A DNA stretch of 64,000 nt from Nocardioides luti (GCF_014212315.1 NZ_JACKXE010000002.1:186001-250000); one strand, 5' to 3'; positions 1 to 8,860 are shown, counted from the stretch's first letter. Made by a program: numbers and translations. Notes: a model not told the origin generated them from the letters alone.

Positions 1-705
1 CGCGATCGTCCTGTCGACGGTCGTGGGCTCCTGCGGCGGAGCGGCCGGGCCGGAGTTCTGCGGGTCGGGTGCCGCCGTGGTGAGGTCCGCGGAGTTGTTG
101 TCGGTGTCCGTGCCGGTGGCGTCACGGGTGACGGCCGTCGTGTTGGACGGCGCGGGCGCCGGGGCGGTCTCGTAGGAGTAGGCGCCGCTGCTGGCGCCGA
201 CGAGGTCGACGATGCCCGGGGTGCCGGCCGGCACCTTCGACGCGGGCGGCGTCAGCGCGGTCTGACCGTTCGACAGCCACACCTGGAAGCCGGTGCCGCC
301 CATCGCGATCGTGCCCGTGGCGTCCGGCGTCGGGAGGGCCGTCGTGCCGCCGGCGCCGGCCGCCTCCTGGACCAGGTAGTGGCCGCCGGGAGCGATCGAG
401 CCCGTCAGCTTCGTGACGGTGCCGGCCCCCGTCCCGGTGGCACCGCGGTACTGGACCGACCAGGTGCTCAGGTCGACCGCCGAAGCGGTGGGGTTGTAGA
501 GCTCGATGAAGTCGTTCTTGTACGTCGCGCCGGAGTTGCCGCCGCCGCCGTACGCCTCGCTGATGACGAGGTGGTCGGCGGCTGCTTGCGCGGGTGCGGC
601 GCCGAGTGCGACGCCGGAGCAGACGAGGGTCAGGCCGGCCGCGGTAGCGGCGAGCCTCCGTGCTGAGGGCAGGGTGAAGCCCGGTTCCCGAGAGTTGGAG
701 AGCAC
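1..705 (-). CDS. Secreted lamin-tail-domain protein (3' part outside window)
   Basis: The visible 235 codons encode a secreted protein. A GTG start at 705 is preceded by an AAAGG-like ribosome site. The N-terminus has arginines (ARRLAATAAG), a hydrophobic core and an APAQA-type signal-peptidase site near residue 40. The mature start HLVISEAYGGGGNSG, followed by NDFIELYNPT and VDLSTWSVQYR, is the hallmark of the lamin-tail domain (LTD), a beta-sandwich often found at the N-terminus of extracellular nucleases of the ExeM/NucH type and other exported enzymes. The visible part ends in a Pro/Thr/Asn-rich linker, so any catalytic domain lies beyond base 1. Export and LTD are well supported; nuclease activity is only a possibility from domain partners known elsewhere. 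Confidence 0.8.
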   Translation of the reverse strand, partial: MLSNSREPGFTLPSARRLAATAAGLTLVCSGVALGAAPAQAAADHLVISEAYGGGGNSGATYKNDFIELYNPTASAVDLSTWSVQYRGATGTGAGTVTKLTGSIAPGGHYLVQEAAGAGGTTALPTPDATGTIAMGGTGFQVWLSNGQTALTPPASKVPAGTPGIVDLVGASSGAYSYETAPAPAPSNTTAVTRDATGTDTDNNSADLTTAAPDPQNSGPAAPPQEPTTVDRTIA

Positions 706-816
706 GTGCGAAACCTTTCGGCCGAGAAGGAAAGGGAGGCGGAACGCGTCACCCTAACCCGCTCGTCCGACACCGGATCGTCACGACCTGACGAACGTCG
801 GGCCAACGATCGGTGA

Positions 817-1434
817 TCAGTTGCTGGTGACGGTGGCGCGCTGGCGCCACACGTCGCGGAAGAACTCGTAGCCCGACCAGAGGGTCAGCGCCACGGCCGC
901 CGCGAGGGCCACCTCGGACACGTAGAACAGCACCTCGCCCGGCGTCTGCAGCGCGTCGGGGAGGTCCGGGTCGCGCAGCGGCAGGGTCAGCCCGCCGAGG
1001 GCCAGGGCCTGCACGGTCGTCTTCAGCTTGCCGAGGTCCTTGGCCGCGATGACGACGCGCTTGGCGATCGAGAGCCGCAGCAGCGTCACGCTCCACTCGC
1101 GCAACAGCACGACGACCGTGACCGCCCACCAGATGTCGCCGACGATGGACAGCCCGATGAAGGCCATGCCGGTGATCGCCTTGTCGGCGATCGGGTCGGC
1201 GATCTTGCCGAAGTTCGTGACCAGGTTGCGGGCCCGGGCGATGTCGCCGTCGATCTTGTCGGTGATCATCGCGACCGCGAAGAGCACGTAGGCGATGCAG
1301 CGCCACAGGATCGAGTCGCCGCCGTCGACGAGCAGCGCCCAGCCGAAGAACGGCACCATCACGATGCGCAGGGTGGTGAGCGCGTTGGGGAGGTTCCAGT
1401 TGCTGGGCTGGGTGCGGGCCGGGGCCTCGGTCAT
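817..1434 (-). CDS. pgsA: CDP-diacylglycerol--glycerol-3-phosphate 3-phosphatidyltransferase
   Basis: A 205-aa integral membrane enzyme that makes phosphatidylglycerophosphate from CDP-diacylglycerol and glycerol 3-phosphate, the committed step to phosphatidylglycerol and cardiolipin. The CDP-alcohol phosphatidyltransferase signature is complete: D59, D62-G63, A66-R67, G76, D80 and D84. Four or more hydrophobic segments flank it. The ATG overlaps the rimO stop codon by four bases (ATGA), so the two genes are translationally coupled. rimO-pgsA adjacency is common in actinobacteria, which supports PgsA over other members of the family such as phosphatidylinositolphosphate synthase. Confidence 0.93.
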   Translation of the reverse strand: MTEAPARTQPSNWNLPNALTTLRIVMVPFFGWALLVDGGDSILWRCIAYVLFAVAMITDKIDGDIARARNLVTNFGKIADPIADKAITGMAFIGLSIVGDIWWAVTVVVLLREWSVTLLRLSIAKRVVIAAKDLGKLKTTVQALALGGLTLPLRDPDLPDALQTPGEVLFYVSEVALAAAVALTLWSGYEFFRDVWRQRATVTSN

Positions 1435-2936
1435 CGCAGTGCTCCGATCAGGTCGACGCCCTCGGTCGCGACGACCGTGGCGGTGAGCAGGTCGCCGATG
1501 CGGGTGCCGGCCGGGACGACGTCGACCGTGGTGGTGCCGTCGACCTCGGGGCCCTGGTGGGCGGCACGCCCCTCGGCGCTCTGCTCGCCCTCGGGGCCCG
1601 CGAGCGCCTCGACCAGCACGCTGACGGTCTCGCCGATCCGCTCCTCCGCGCGCTGGGCGTTGAGCTCCTCGACCAGGGCGGTGACGTGCTCGGTGCGGGC
1701 GCGGACCTCGTCCTCGTCGAGCTTGCCGTCGAAGGACTCGGCCTCGGTGCCGTCCTCGTCGGAATAGCCGAACACGCCGGTCACGTCCATCCGGGCGGCG
1801 ATGAGGAAGTCGCAGAGCGTCTGGAGGTCGTCCTCGGTCTCGCCGGGGAAGCCGACGATCACGTTGGACCGGACGCCCGCCTCGGGCGCGAGGGCCCGGA
1901 CCCGCTCGAGCAGGCCGAGGAAGCTCTCGGGGTCGCCGAAGCGGCGCATCCGGCGCAGCACGGTGGCGCTGGCGTGCTGGAAGGAGAGGTCGTAGTACGG
2001 CGCCACGCCGGGCGTGGTCGCGATCGCCTCGACCAGGCCGGGGCGCGTCTCGGCCGGCTGGAGGTAGGACACCCGCACCCGCTCGATCCCGTCGATGCTG
2101 GCCAGCTCGGGCAGCAGCGTCTCGAGGAGGCGGATGTCGCCGAGGTCCTTGCCGTACGACGTGGAGTTCTCGCTCACGAGGAACAGCTCGCGGGCACCCT
2201 GCTCGGCCAGCCAGTGCGCCTCCTGCAGGACGTCGCTGGGGCGGCGGCTGACGAAGGAGCCGCGGAAGGACGGGATCGCGCAGAACGAGCAGCGCCGGTC
2301 GCAGCCGCTGGCGAGCTTGAGCGGCGCCATCGGGCCGCCGTCGAGACGGCGGCGTACGGCGCGGGGGCCGGTCGCCGGGGCGTTGGAGCCGATCTCGTCG
2401 AGCCCCGCCTGGTCGAGCCCGTGCCCGGGGACGCTCAGCGCGCCCGCGTCGCGCTCGACGGGCGAGATCGGCAGCAGCAGCCGGCGGTCCTGCGGGGTGT
2501 GCGGGTGGTGGGTCTCCCCCGCCACGATCGAGCGCAGCCGCGCGGCGATGTCGGGGTAGTCGTCGAAGCCGAGCACGGCGTCGGCCTCGGGCAGCGACTC
2601 GGCGAGGTCCTTGCCGTAGCGCTCGGCCAGGCAGCCGACGGCCACGACGGCCTGGGTGCTGCCGCCGTCCGCGCGGACCTGCCCCTTGAGGTCGGCCGCC
2701 GCGAGTAGCGTGTCGACGGAGTCCTTCTTGGCAGCCTCGACGAAGCCGCAGGTGTTCACCACGACGGTGTCGGCGTCGGCCGGGTCGTCGACGAGGACGA
2801 AGCCGCCGGCCTCGAGCCGTCCGGCCATCTCCTCGGAGTCGACCTCGTTGCGGGCACAGCCCAGGGTCACGAGGGCCACCGAGAGGGGGGCGCCCGTCGT
2901 CGGAGGGGCCAGAGGGCGGGTGTCGGAGGCAGTCAT
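1431..2936 (-). CDS. rimO: Ribosomal protein S12 methylthiotransferase RimO
   Basis: A 501-codon radical-SAM enzyme that adds a methylthio group to the conserved aspartate of ribosomal protein S12. The N-terminal UPF0004 domain carries C27, C63 and C102 for the auxiliary 4Fe-4S cluster; the radical-SAM triad is C212, C216 and C219 (CDRRCSFC). A C-terminal TRAM region is present. The ATG at 2936 is preferred to an in-frame start at 3002, which would run into the upstream universal-stress gene; a G-rich ribosome site sits just before 2936. Residues 160-200 form a long low-complexity insertion ahead of the radical-SAM domain. RimO is favoured over MiaB because of the LGCARNEVDSE N-terminus and the pgsA neighbour. 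Confidence 0.93.
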   Translation of the reverse strand: MTASDTRPLAPPTTGAPLSVALVTLGCARNEVDSEEMAGRLEAGGFVLVDDPADADTVVVNTCGFVEAAKKDSVDTLLAAADLKGQVRADGGSTQAVVAVGCLAERYGKDLAESLPEADAVLGFDDYPDIAARLRSIVAGETHHPHTPQDRRLLLPISPVERDAGALSVPGHGLDQAGLDEIGSNAPATGPRAVRRRLDGGPMAPLKLASGCDRRCSFCAIPSFRGSFVSRRPSDVLQEAHWLAEQGARELFLVSENSTSYGKDLGDIRLLETLLPELASIDGIERVRVSYLQPAETRPGLVEAIATTPGVAPYYDLSFQHASATVLRRMRRFGDPESFLGLLERVRALAPEAGVRSNVIVGFPGETEDDLQTLCDFLIAARMDVTGVFGYSDEDGTEAESFDGKLDEDEVRARTEHVTALVEELNAQRAEERIGETVSVLVEALAGPEGEQSAEGRAAHQGPEVDGTTTVDVVPAGTRIGDLLTATVVATEGVDLIGALR

Positions 2937-2998
2937 GATCCCCCCGAGTATGACCGTCCCGGGCACCTGCGGGCGAACTCGCGGCGACGAGTCGCCCG

Positions 2999-3397
2999 TC
3001 ACGCAGGCTTGACCGCCAGCACCGGGCAGTCCGCGCCCAGCAGGATGCGCTGCGCGACGCTGCCCATGATCAGCTTCCCGACGGGCGTACGCCGGCGCAG
3101 ACCGATCACGACGAGCGCGGCCGACACCTCCTGCGCCACCCGCAGGACCTGGTCGCCCACGTCGGCCCCGAGCGACTGGCGCACCTCGCTCTCGACGCCC
3201 GAGTCCGCGAGCAGCCGCTCCAGCGCCTGCACGTCCTCGCCCCGGGCGTAGTGCTCGTCCACGAGGGCGTCCCCGCGGGTCGCGTTCACGACGACCACCC
3301 GGTGCCCGCGCAGGCGCGCCTCCCCGAGGGCGGCGTCCACCGCCGCCGTGCCGTACGGGCCCGGGGCCCAGCCCACCACGATCGCCTGCTGGCTCAT
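2999..3397 (-). CDS. Universal stress protein, UspA family
   Basis: A 132-aa single-domain cytoplasmic protein of the UspA fold. It starts IVVGW, has a central VVVVNAT strand, and ends with the family pattern of a glycine after the VVIGL strand, MGS at 111-113 and CPVLAV. That region forms the ATP-binding loop in ATP-binding family members, although here the usual G-x2-G is replaced by GLRRRTP, so nucleotide binding is uncertain. The ATG overlaps the tctA stop (ATGA), which makes this the fourth gene of the tct operon; Usp proteins are often encoded beside transporters in actinobacteria. Any role in regulating citrate or tricarboxylate uptake is inference. Confidence 0.85.
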   Translation of the reverse strand: MSQQAIVVGWAPGPYGTAAVDAALGEARLRGHRVVVVNATRGDALVDEHYARGEDVQALERLLADSGVESEVRQSLGADVGDQVLRVAQEVSAALVVIGLRRRTPVGKLIMGSVAQRILLGADCPVLAVKPA

Positions 3398-4935
3398 CGG
3401 TCCACCTTCTGTCGGTCGTCGGTCGGCTCGGTCGGGGTCGTGACCGGTGCCGGGGTGCGGGGACGCAGCCGCCGGGTCACCAGCGGTGCGAGGAGCAGCA
3501 GCGCGATGATCAGGTAGACCACGACCGCGAGCGGCTCGTTGACCAGCCCCGACGGCGAGCCGTCGGAGATGGCCAGCGCCTCGCGCAGCTTCGACTCCAT
3601 CAGCGGGCCGAGGATCACACCCAGGATGAGCGGCAGCACCGGCACCGCGAAGCGGCGCATGGCGAGGCCGATCAGCCCGAAGACCAGCAGCAGGAAGAGG
3701 TCGAACGCCTCCTGGTTGGCGGCGTAGGCCCCCAGCGAGGCGAAGAACAGGATGCCCGCGTAGAGGTAGGGCCGCGGGATCCGCAGCAGCCGCGCCCAGA
3801 GCGGGGCGAGCGGCAGGTTGAGCACCAGCAGCAGCGTGTTGCCGATCAGCAGGCTGGCCAGCAGCGTCCACACCAGGTCGGCGTGCTCGGTCATCAGCTG
3901 CGGCCCCGGGTTGATGCCGTAGCCCTGCAGCGCCGCCAGCATGATCGTGGCCGTCGCCGTGACGGGCAGCCCGAGGGCGAGCAGCGGGACGAAGGTGCCG
4001 GCGGCCGAGGCGTTGTTCGCGGCCTCCGGGCCGGCGACGCCCTCGATGGCGCCTTTGCCGAACTCGTCGCCGTTGCGGGCCAGGCGCCGCTCCAGCACGT
4101 AGGAGAGGAACGTCGGGGTCTCGGCACCACCGGCCGGGATCGCGCCGAAGGGGAAGCCCAGGGCGGTGCCGCGCAGCCACGGCTTCCACGACCGGCGCCA
4201 GTCGTCGCGGCCCATGAACGGCCGGCCCACGGGGATGATCTCGAGCGGGCGGCGGCGCAGGTGCGCAGCGACCCAGAGCGCCTCGCCCAGGGCGAAGATG
4301 CCGACCGCGACCACGACGATGTCGAGCCGGTCGGCCAGCTGCGGGGTGCCGAAGCTGAGCCGCGGCTGCCCGGTGTTGAGGTCCAGGCCGACCAGGCCGA
4401 TGGTGAGGCCGAGGAACAGCCCGATGAAGCCGCGCAGCCGGGAGGAGCCGAGCACGCTGGTCACCAGGACCATCGCCATCAGCGTCACGGCGAGGTACGA
4501 CGGGGCGCCGATCTCGACCGCGATCCGGGCCAGCGGCGGGGCGAAGAAGACCACCAGCAGGGTGCCGATGGTGCCGGCGACGAACGACCCGATGGCGGCG
4601 GTGGCGAGCGCCTGGGCGGCGCGACCCTTCTTGGCCATCTTGTTGCCCTCGATGGCCGTCATGACCGAGGCGGACTCCCCCGGTGTGTTGAGCAGGATCG
4701 AGGTCGTCGACCCGCCGTACATGCCGCCGTAGTAGATGCCCGCGAACATGATGAACGCCGGGGTGGCGTCCAGGCCGAAGGTGACCGGGAGCAGCAGGGC
4801 CACGGCCATCGCCGGGCCGATCCCGGGCAGGACGCCGACGAAGGTGCCGAGCAGGACGCCGATGGCGGCGTACATGAGGTTGGTGGGCGTGAGCGCGGCC
4901 TCCAGGCCGCCCCACAGCAGGTCGAGGCTGCCCAT
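3394..4935 (-). CDS. tctA: Tripartite tricarboxylate transporter, large permease TctA
   Basis: A 513-aa polytopic membrane protein, the large transmembrane subunit of a TTT (tripartite tricarboxylate) secondary transporter. It begins with the TctA pattern GVLPGIGPAMAVALLLPVTF and contains the glycine/proline motif SILLNTPGESASVMTA, both diagnostic of the family, within about 11-12 hydrophobic segments. It works with the small subunit TctB and the periplasmic-type binding protein TctC encoded immediately upstream; its start overlaps the tctB stop by one base (TGATG). A Na+- or H+-coupled dicarboxylate/tricarboxylate substrate is known for family members; the actual substrate cannot be read from sequence. 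Confidence 0.92.
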   Translation of the reverse strand: MGSLDLLWGGLEAALTPTNLMYAAIGVLLGTFVGVLPGIGPAMAVALLLPVTFGLDATPAFIMFAGIYYGGMYGGSTTSILLNTPGESASVMTAIEGNKMAKKGRAAQALATAAIGSFVAGTIGTLLVVFFAPPLARIAVEIGAPSYLAVTLMAMVLVTSVLGSSRLRGFIGLFLGLTIGLVGLDLNTGQPRLSFGTPQLADRLDIVVVAVGIFALGEALWVAAHLRRRPLEIIPVGRPFMGRDDWRRSWKPWLRGTALGFPFGAIPAGGAETPTFLSYVLERRLARNGDEFGKGAIEGVAGPEAANNASAAGTFVPLLALGLPVTATATIMLAALQGYGINPGPQLMTEHADLVWTLLASLLIGNTLLLVLNLPLAPLWARLLRIPRPYLYAGILFFASLGAYAANQEAFDLFLLLVFGLIGLAMRRFAVPVLPLILGVILGPLMESKLREALAISDGSPSGLVNEPLAVVVYLIIALLLLAPLVTRRLRPRTPAPVTTPTEPTDDRQKVDR

Positions 4936-5447
4936 CAGAGGACTCCGTCCAGGAGGCCGGGGCTGAGCGGGATGCCCAGGCCGACGTAGAAGGCGTACCA
5001 GCTCGTCACGGAGAGGACCGCGCCGATCAGCACGTCGCGCACCAGGGTCCGGCTGCCGAGCGCCCAGGTGGCGCCGGCGAACAGCGCGGCCCCGGTGATC
5101 GCCCAGCCGAGGAAGCCGACGGTGGCGATCGTGAAGACCAGGACGCCGACGAGCTTGAGGACGGTCTCCCAGTCCGCGGGCTGGGTCAGGTCGATGTCCT
5201 CCCCGCCCTCCTCCTCGGGCCGGTCGCCGCGCAGCGTGGCCAGGACCAGGAGCGCCGCGAGCACCAGCAGCACGGCGCCGACGACGTACGGGAAGACCCG
5301 CGGCCCGACCGGGTCGGCGAAGCCGACCTCGAGCGTCGAGGCGTCGTAGACCGTGTAGCCACCGGTGACCGCGAGCAGGGCCGCGAGGCCGAGCTGCGGG
5401 AGGTCCCGCACCGCTCCGTCGGTGGGTCGTGTGGTGGTCGTGCTCAT
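4935..5447 (-). CDS. tctB: Tripartite tricarboxylate transporter, small permease TctB
   Basis: A 170-aa membrane protein with four hydrophobic segments (around residues 19-38, 51-69, 94-125 and 138-158), matching the size and topology of TctB, the small membrane subunit of TTT transporters. The acidic loop EEEGGEDIDLTQPADWE between segments two and three is typical of this poorly conserved family. The ATG at 5447 overlaps the tctC stop codon (ATGA), and the stop shares one base with the tctA start, so tctC-tctB-tctA is one translationally coupled unit. Identification rests mainly on topology and position. Confidence 0.88.
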   Translation of the reverse strand: MSTTTTRPTDGAVRDLPQLGLAALLAVTGGYTVYDASTLEVGFADPVGPRVFPYVVGAVLLVLAALLVLATLRGDRPEEEGGEDIDLTQPADWETVLKLVGVLVFTIATVGFLGWAITGAALFAGATWALGSRTLVRDVLIGAVLSVTSWYAFYVGLGIPLSPGLLDGVL

Positions 5448-6451
5448 ATGAGTCCCAGCTCCTTCAACGTCGACGCGACGCGCGCGTCCTGCTCCTCCAG
5501 GAAGGCCTCGAAGTCGTCCCCGGTGCGGAACGCGTCGATCCAGCCGTTGTCCTCCAGCGCCTGCTGCCACTCCGGGCTGTCGTGCATCTCCTGCAGGTAG
5601 CCGATCAGCTCGTCGCGCCGCTCGTCGGAGATGCCCGGGGGCGCGAGCACCCCGCGCCAGTTGGTGAAGACCAGGTCGATGCCCGACTCGGTCAGGGTCG
5701 GCACGTCCTTGACCGACGCGCCGGTGAGCCGCTCGTCGCCGGAGACGGCCAGCGCCCGCAGCTCGCCGGCCTCGATCTGGCCCTCGAACTCGCCGAGCCC
5801 GGAGAAGCCGACCTGGATCTTGTGGCCGAGCAGGGCGCTCGTGAGCGGGCCGCCGCCGTCGTACGGCACGTAGCGGACCTTCTTCGGCTCGATGTCGAGC
5901 GCCTTGGCCAGCTGCATCGGGAAGAGGTGGTCGGGGCCACCCGGCGAGGAGCCGCCGCCGACGACGATGCCGTGCGGGTCGGCCTGCCAGGCCTTCACGA
6001 AGTCCTCGATCGTGCGGTACGGCGAGTCCGCCGGCACCAGCACGCCCTCCTGGTCCTCGATCAGCTGGGCCAGCGGGGTGGCGTCCTGCAGCCGGTAGTC
6101 GAGGCCGAACGAGTAGAGCGAGCCGACGACCCCGAGGCCGACGGTCATCATGGTGTTCTCGTCGCCCTCGGCGTTCATCAGCCGGGTCATCGCGACCGAG
6201 CCGCCCGCGCCCATGATGTTGGTGACCTCGAAGGAGCCGCCGGTGATGCCGTCCTGCTCCAGCACCGTCACCGCGGCCCGGCCGGTCTGGTCGTAGCCGC
6301 CGCCGGGGCTGTTCGGGATCATCATCGCGAGGTCGCGGTCGTCGGCGCCGCGCGTGACGCCGCAGCCGCTCACCGTGACCGCGGCGAGCGCCAGGGCCAG
6401 CGCGGTCGCCAGGGACCGCGGGCACCGACGCCGTCGGGTGGTGCGTGCCAT
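5444..6451 (-). CDS. tctC: Tricarboxylate-binding lipoprotein TctC (Bug family)
   Basis: A 335-aa substrate-binding protein of the tripartite tricarboxylate transporter. An arginine-rich N-terminus, hydrophobic core and lipobox VSGC with C30 predict a lipoprotein anchored outside the membrane. The mature protein has Bug-family features: the PNSPGGGYDQTGRA loop near the N-terminus that contacts the carboxylate, a GAGGSVAMTRLMNAEG segment, and the PYDGGGPLTSALLGHKI block. A GAGAGGA-type ribosome site precedes the ATG. It is the first gene of the tctCBA-usp unit and faces a CitA-like sensor kinase across 111 bp, the usual arrangement for ligand-induced TTT uptake. Confidence 0.92.
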   Translation of the reverse strand: MARTTRRRRCPRSLATALALALAAVTVSGCGVTRGADDRDLAMMIPNSPGGGYDQTGRAAVTVLEQDGITGGSFEVTNIMGAGGSVAMTRLMNAEGDENTMMTVGLGVVGSLYSFGLDYRLQDATPLAQLIEDQEGVLVPADSPYRTIEDFVKAWQADPHGIVVGGGSSPGGPDHLFPMQLAKALDIEPKKVRYVPYDGGGPLTSALLGHKIQVGFSGLGEFEGQIEAGELRALAVSGDERLTGASVKDVPTLTESGIDLVFTNWRGVLAPPGISDERRDELIGYLQEMHDSPEWQQALEDNGWIDAFRTGDDFEAFLEEQDARVASTLKELGLI

Positions 6452-6562
6452 CCGGGGGGTCCTCTCGTCGTGGGTGGATCGGGTCGATCGTCACGGACCC
6501 TGTGTCGTGCGTCACCATTAGGCAACCAATGGAGGTTGTGGAACTTGTGGTCACCTGCGTCG
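6452..6562. promoter_or_regulatory. Divergent tctC / sensor kinase control region
   Basis: This 111-bp gap must hold the promoters of both the tct operon and the two-component system. A CCATT-n8-AATGG inverted repeat at 6515-6532 is the only symmetrical element I can see and could be the response-regulator operator. No consensus -10/-35 pair is convincing. Confidence 0.35.
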
Positions 6563-8155
6563 ATGCGCCCCGGGCGGAGCCGTGCCCGGGTCAGCCTCGC
6601 CGGGCAGTTCCTCGTGCTGCAGCTGGTCGTGCTGCTGCTCGCGCTCGCGGTGACCAGCGTCGTGTCGGTGCGCCAGAGCGACGCGGAGTTCAGCGACACC
6701 CGCGGTGCCCGGCTGCGGGCCGGCGCGGAGAACCTCGCCGGCAACCCGGCGGTCCGCACGCTGCTGGCCGAGGACCGGGTGCCGGCGTCGCTGGCGTACT
6801 ACCCGGCCCAGACGCAGCGGACGTACGTCGCCAGCTCGGTGTACGTCGCCCGCGCGGACGGCACCGTCGTGGCGGGCACCGGCCCGGCCCCGGTCGGTGG
6901 CGCGCTGGACCTCTCTTCCAGCGACGTGCGGCAGGGCCGGTCCTGGACCGGTGACGTGGACGACGACGGCCGCCGGTCGATCGCGGCCCAGGTCCCCGTG
7001 ATCAGCAACCAGGGCCGCGTGGTCGGGATCGTGATGGTGGCCGAGGCCTACCCCTCGCTCGGCCAGCGCCTCGTCGCCGCAGCGCCGGACCTGCTGTCGT
7101 TCCTCGGGCTGGGACTCGCGCTCGGCGTGGCCGGGTCCTGGCTGCTCGCGCGCCTCATCAAGCGCCGCACCCGCGGCCTCGAGCCGGCCGAGATCGGCGC
7201 CCTGGCCGACCAGCGCGAGGCGCTGCTCCACTCGATCCGCGAGGGGGTCGTGGCCGTCGGCAACGACGGCGCCGTCACCGTGATGAGCGACAGCGCCTGC
7301 GAGCTGCTCGGCCTGCCCGAGGGCACCGCCGAGGGCCGGCAGCTGGCCGCCCTGCCCCTGGCCGACTCGGTCCGCGACGTCCTCCTCGACGACTCCGACG
7401 TGCGCGACGCCGTCCTGATGGTCGCCGGCCGCGTGATCGTGCTCAACCGCAACCGGGTGCTCCACGAGGGGCGCCAGGTCGGCACCGTCGCCACCCTGCG
7501 CGACCGCACCGAGCTGCTCGCCATGCAGAGCGAGCTCGCCGCCCGCGAGAGCGTGACGCGGACGCTGCGCGCCCAGACGCACGAGTTCAGCAACCAGCTG
7601 CACACGATCTCCGGGCTCCTCCAGCTCGAGGAGTACGACGAGGCCTCCCGCGTCATCGGGGCGCTCAGCCGGCGTCGCGCCGAGATCAGCCGGCAGGTCA
7701 CCGACCACGTCGACGACCCGTCCGTGGCGGCGCTGCTCATCGCGAAGGTGAGCCTGGCCGCCGAGCGCGGCATCGGGCTGGTCCTCGACGACCTGTCCGC
7801 CCTCCCGCGGCTCGAGCACGAGCTGTCCGCCGACGTCGGGACGGTGCTCGGCAACCTCGTCGACAACGCCGTGGACGCCACCGTCGACGCGGGCGGCTCC
7901 CGGGTCGTCGTACGCCTCTCCCGGGACGGGGACGTCGTCCTCGTGCAGGTCGCGGACACCGGGGCGGGCGTGCCGGAGGACGCGGCGGTCTTCGAGCGCG
8001 GCTACACGACCAAGCCCGGCGACGCGAGCGGCCGGGGTGTCGGGCTGGCCCTCGTGCAGCTGGTGTGCGAGCGTCGCTCCGGCTCCGTGTCGGTGCACAA
8101 CGACGGCGGCGCCGTCTTCACCGCCCGCCTCCCCCAGCGACCAGGACCCGCATGA
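6563..8155 (+). CDS. CitA/DcuS-type sensor histidine kinase
   Basis: A 530-aa membrane histidine kinase. TM1 lies at about 15-36 and TM2 at 176-197, enclosing an extracytoplasmic sensor of CitA/DcuS type (residues 40-172, with YVASSVYVARADGTVVAGT). A cytoplasmic PAS domain (about 215-315) follows, then a SpoB-like dimerisation segment with phospho-acceptor H340 (QTHEFSNQLHTISGLLQ) and a HATPase domain with NLVDNAVDA, VADTGAGVPED and GRGVGLALV. The ATG at 6563 puts TM1 at the N-terminus; earlier in-frame codons run antisense to tctC. The stop overlaps the next start (ATGA). Family members bind citrate or C4-dicarboxylates outside the cell; pairing with tctCBA suggests it senses that transporter's substrate. 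Confidence 0.9.
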   Translation: MRPGRSRARVSLAGQFLVLQLVVLLLALAVTSVVSVRQSDAEFSDTRGARLRAGAENLAGNPAVRTLLAEDRVPASLAYYPAQTQRTYVASSVYVARADGTVVAGTGPAPVGGALDLSSSDVRQGRSWTGDVDDDGRRSIAAQVPVISNQGRVVGIVMVAEAYPSLGQRLVAAAPDLLSFLGLGLALGVAGSWLLARLIKRRTRGLEPAEIGALADQREALLHSIREGVVAVGNDGAVTVMSDSACELLGLPEGTAEGRQLAALPLADSVRDVLLDDSDVRDAVLMVAGRVIVLNRNRVLHEGRQVGTVATLRDRTELLAMQSELAARESVTRTLRAQTHEFSNQLHTISGLLQLEEYDEASRVIGALSRRRAEISRQVTDHVDDPSVAALLIAKVSLAAERGIGLVLDDLSALPRLEHELSADVGTVLGNLVDNAVDATVDAGGSRVVVRLSRDGDVVLVQVADTGAGVPEDAAVFERGYTTKPGDASGRGVGLALVQLVCERRSGSVSVHNDGGAVFTARLPQRPGPA

Positions 8156-8841
8156 CCACCCCCGCCCCGCGCGACGACCTCGCCGTGCTGATCGTCGACG
8201 ACGACTTCATGGTCGCCTCGATCCACACGCGCTTCGTCGAGCGCGCGCCGGGCTTCCGCGTCGTGGGGGTCGCGGCGACCGGCACGACGGCACTGGCCGA
8301 GATCGAGCGGCTGCGGCCCGACCTGGTGCTCCTCGACGTGCACCTGCCCGACCTCAGCGGGGTCGACGTGCTGCGCCGGCTGCGGGGCGCCGGCAACGAC
8401 GTCGGCGTGATGATGGTGACCGCCGCCAGGGAGGCCGACACCGTGCGGGCCGCGGCGGCGGCCGGGGCGGCGCACTACCTGGTCAAGCCGTTCGAGTTCG
8501 ACGACCTGCTCACCCGGCTCGAGTCGTTCCGGCAGGCGCACCTCGCGCTGGCCGGCGTGGCGACTGCGGGCCAGGAGGACATCGACGCGGTCTTCGCGCC
8601 GCTGGGCCGCGGTCGCGAGGCGCTGCCCAAGGGGCTGAGCGTCGAGACCGCGGCGGCCGTGCTGGAGGCGCTGGCGTCGGGCCGGGAGCTCTCCGCGGCC
8701 GAGTGCGCCGACGAGGTCGGCGTCTCGCGGGTCAGCGCCCGCCGCTACCTCGAGCACTACGTGGCCCAGGGGCGGGCGGCGGTCCGGCTGAAGTACGGCG
8801 GGGCCGGCCGGCCCGAGCGCCGCTACCGGGCGTCGGGCTGA
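8152..8841 (+). CDS. CitB/DcuR-type response regulator
   Basis: A 229-aa two-domain regulator. The receiver domain has the acidic pair D16/D17, phospho-acceptor D62 (LLDVHLPD), T90 and K112 (LVKPFEF). The C-terminal part, after a linker, contains a helix-turn-helix (SAAECADEVGVSRVSARRYLEHY) of the CitB/DpiA class, followed by the family tail LKYGGAGRPERRY. It overlaps the kinase stop codon by four bases and is certainly its partner. The likely target is the divergent tct promoter; this is inferred from gene order. Confidence 0.92.
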   Translation: MTTPAPRDDLAVLIVDDDFMVASIHTRFVERAPGFRVVGVAATGTTALAEIERLRPDLVLLDVHLPDLSGVDVLRRLRGAGNDVGVMMVTAAREADTVRAAAAAGAAHYLVKPFEFDDLLTRLESFRQAHLALAGVATAGQEDIDAVFAPLGRGREALPKGLSVETAAAVLEALASGRELSAAECADEVGVSRVSARRYLEHYVAQGRAAVRLKYGGAGRPERRYRASG

Positions 8842-8860
8842 CCGGCCCCGTCAGGTGCCG

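Noticed and set aside
5429..6562. A 378-codon N-terminal extension of the CitA-like kinase
   Set aside because: It runs antisense through tctC, has no domain, and would place TM1 in mid-protein. The ATG at 6563 fits the family.
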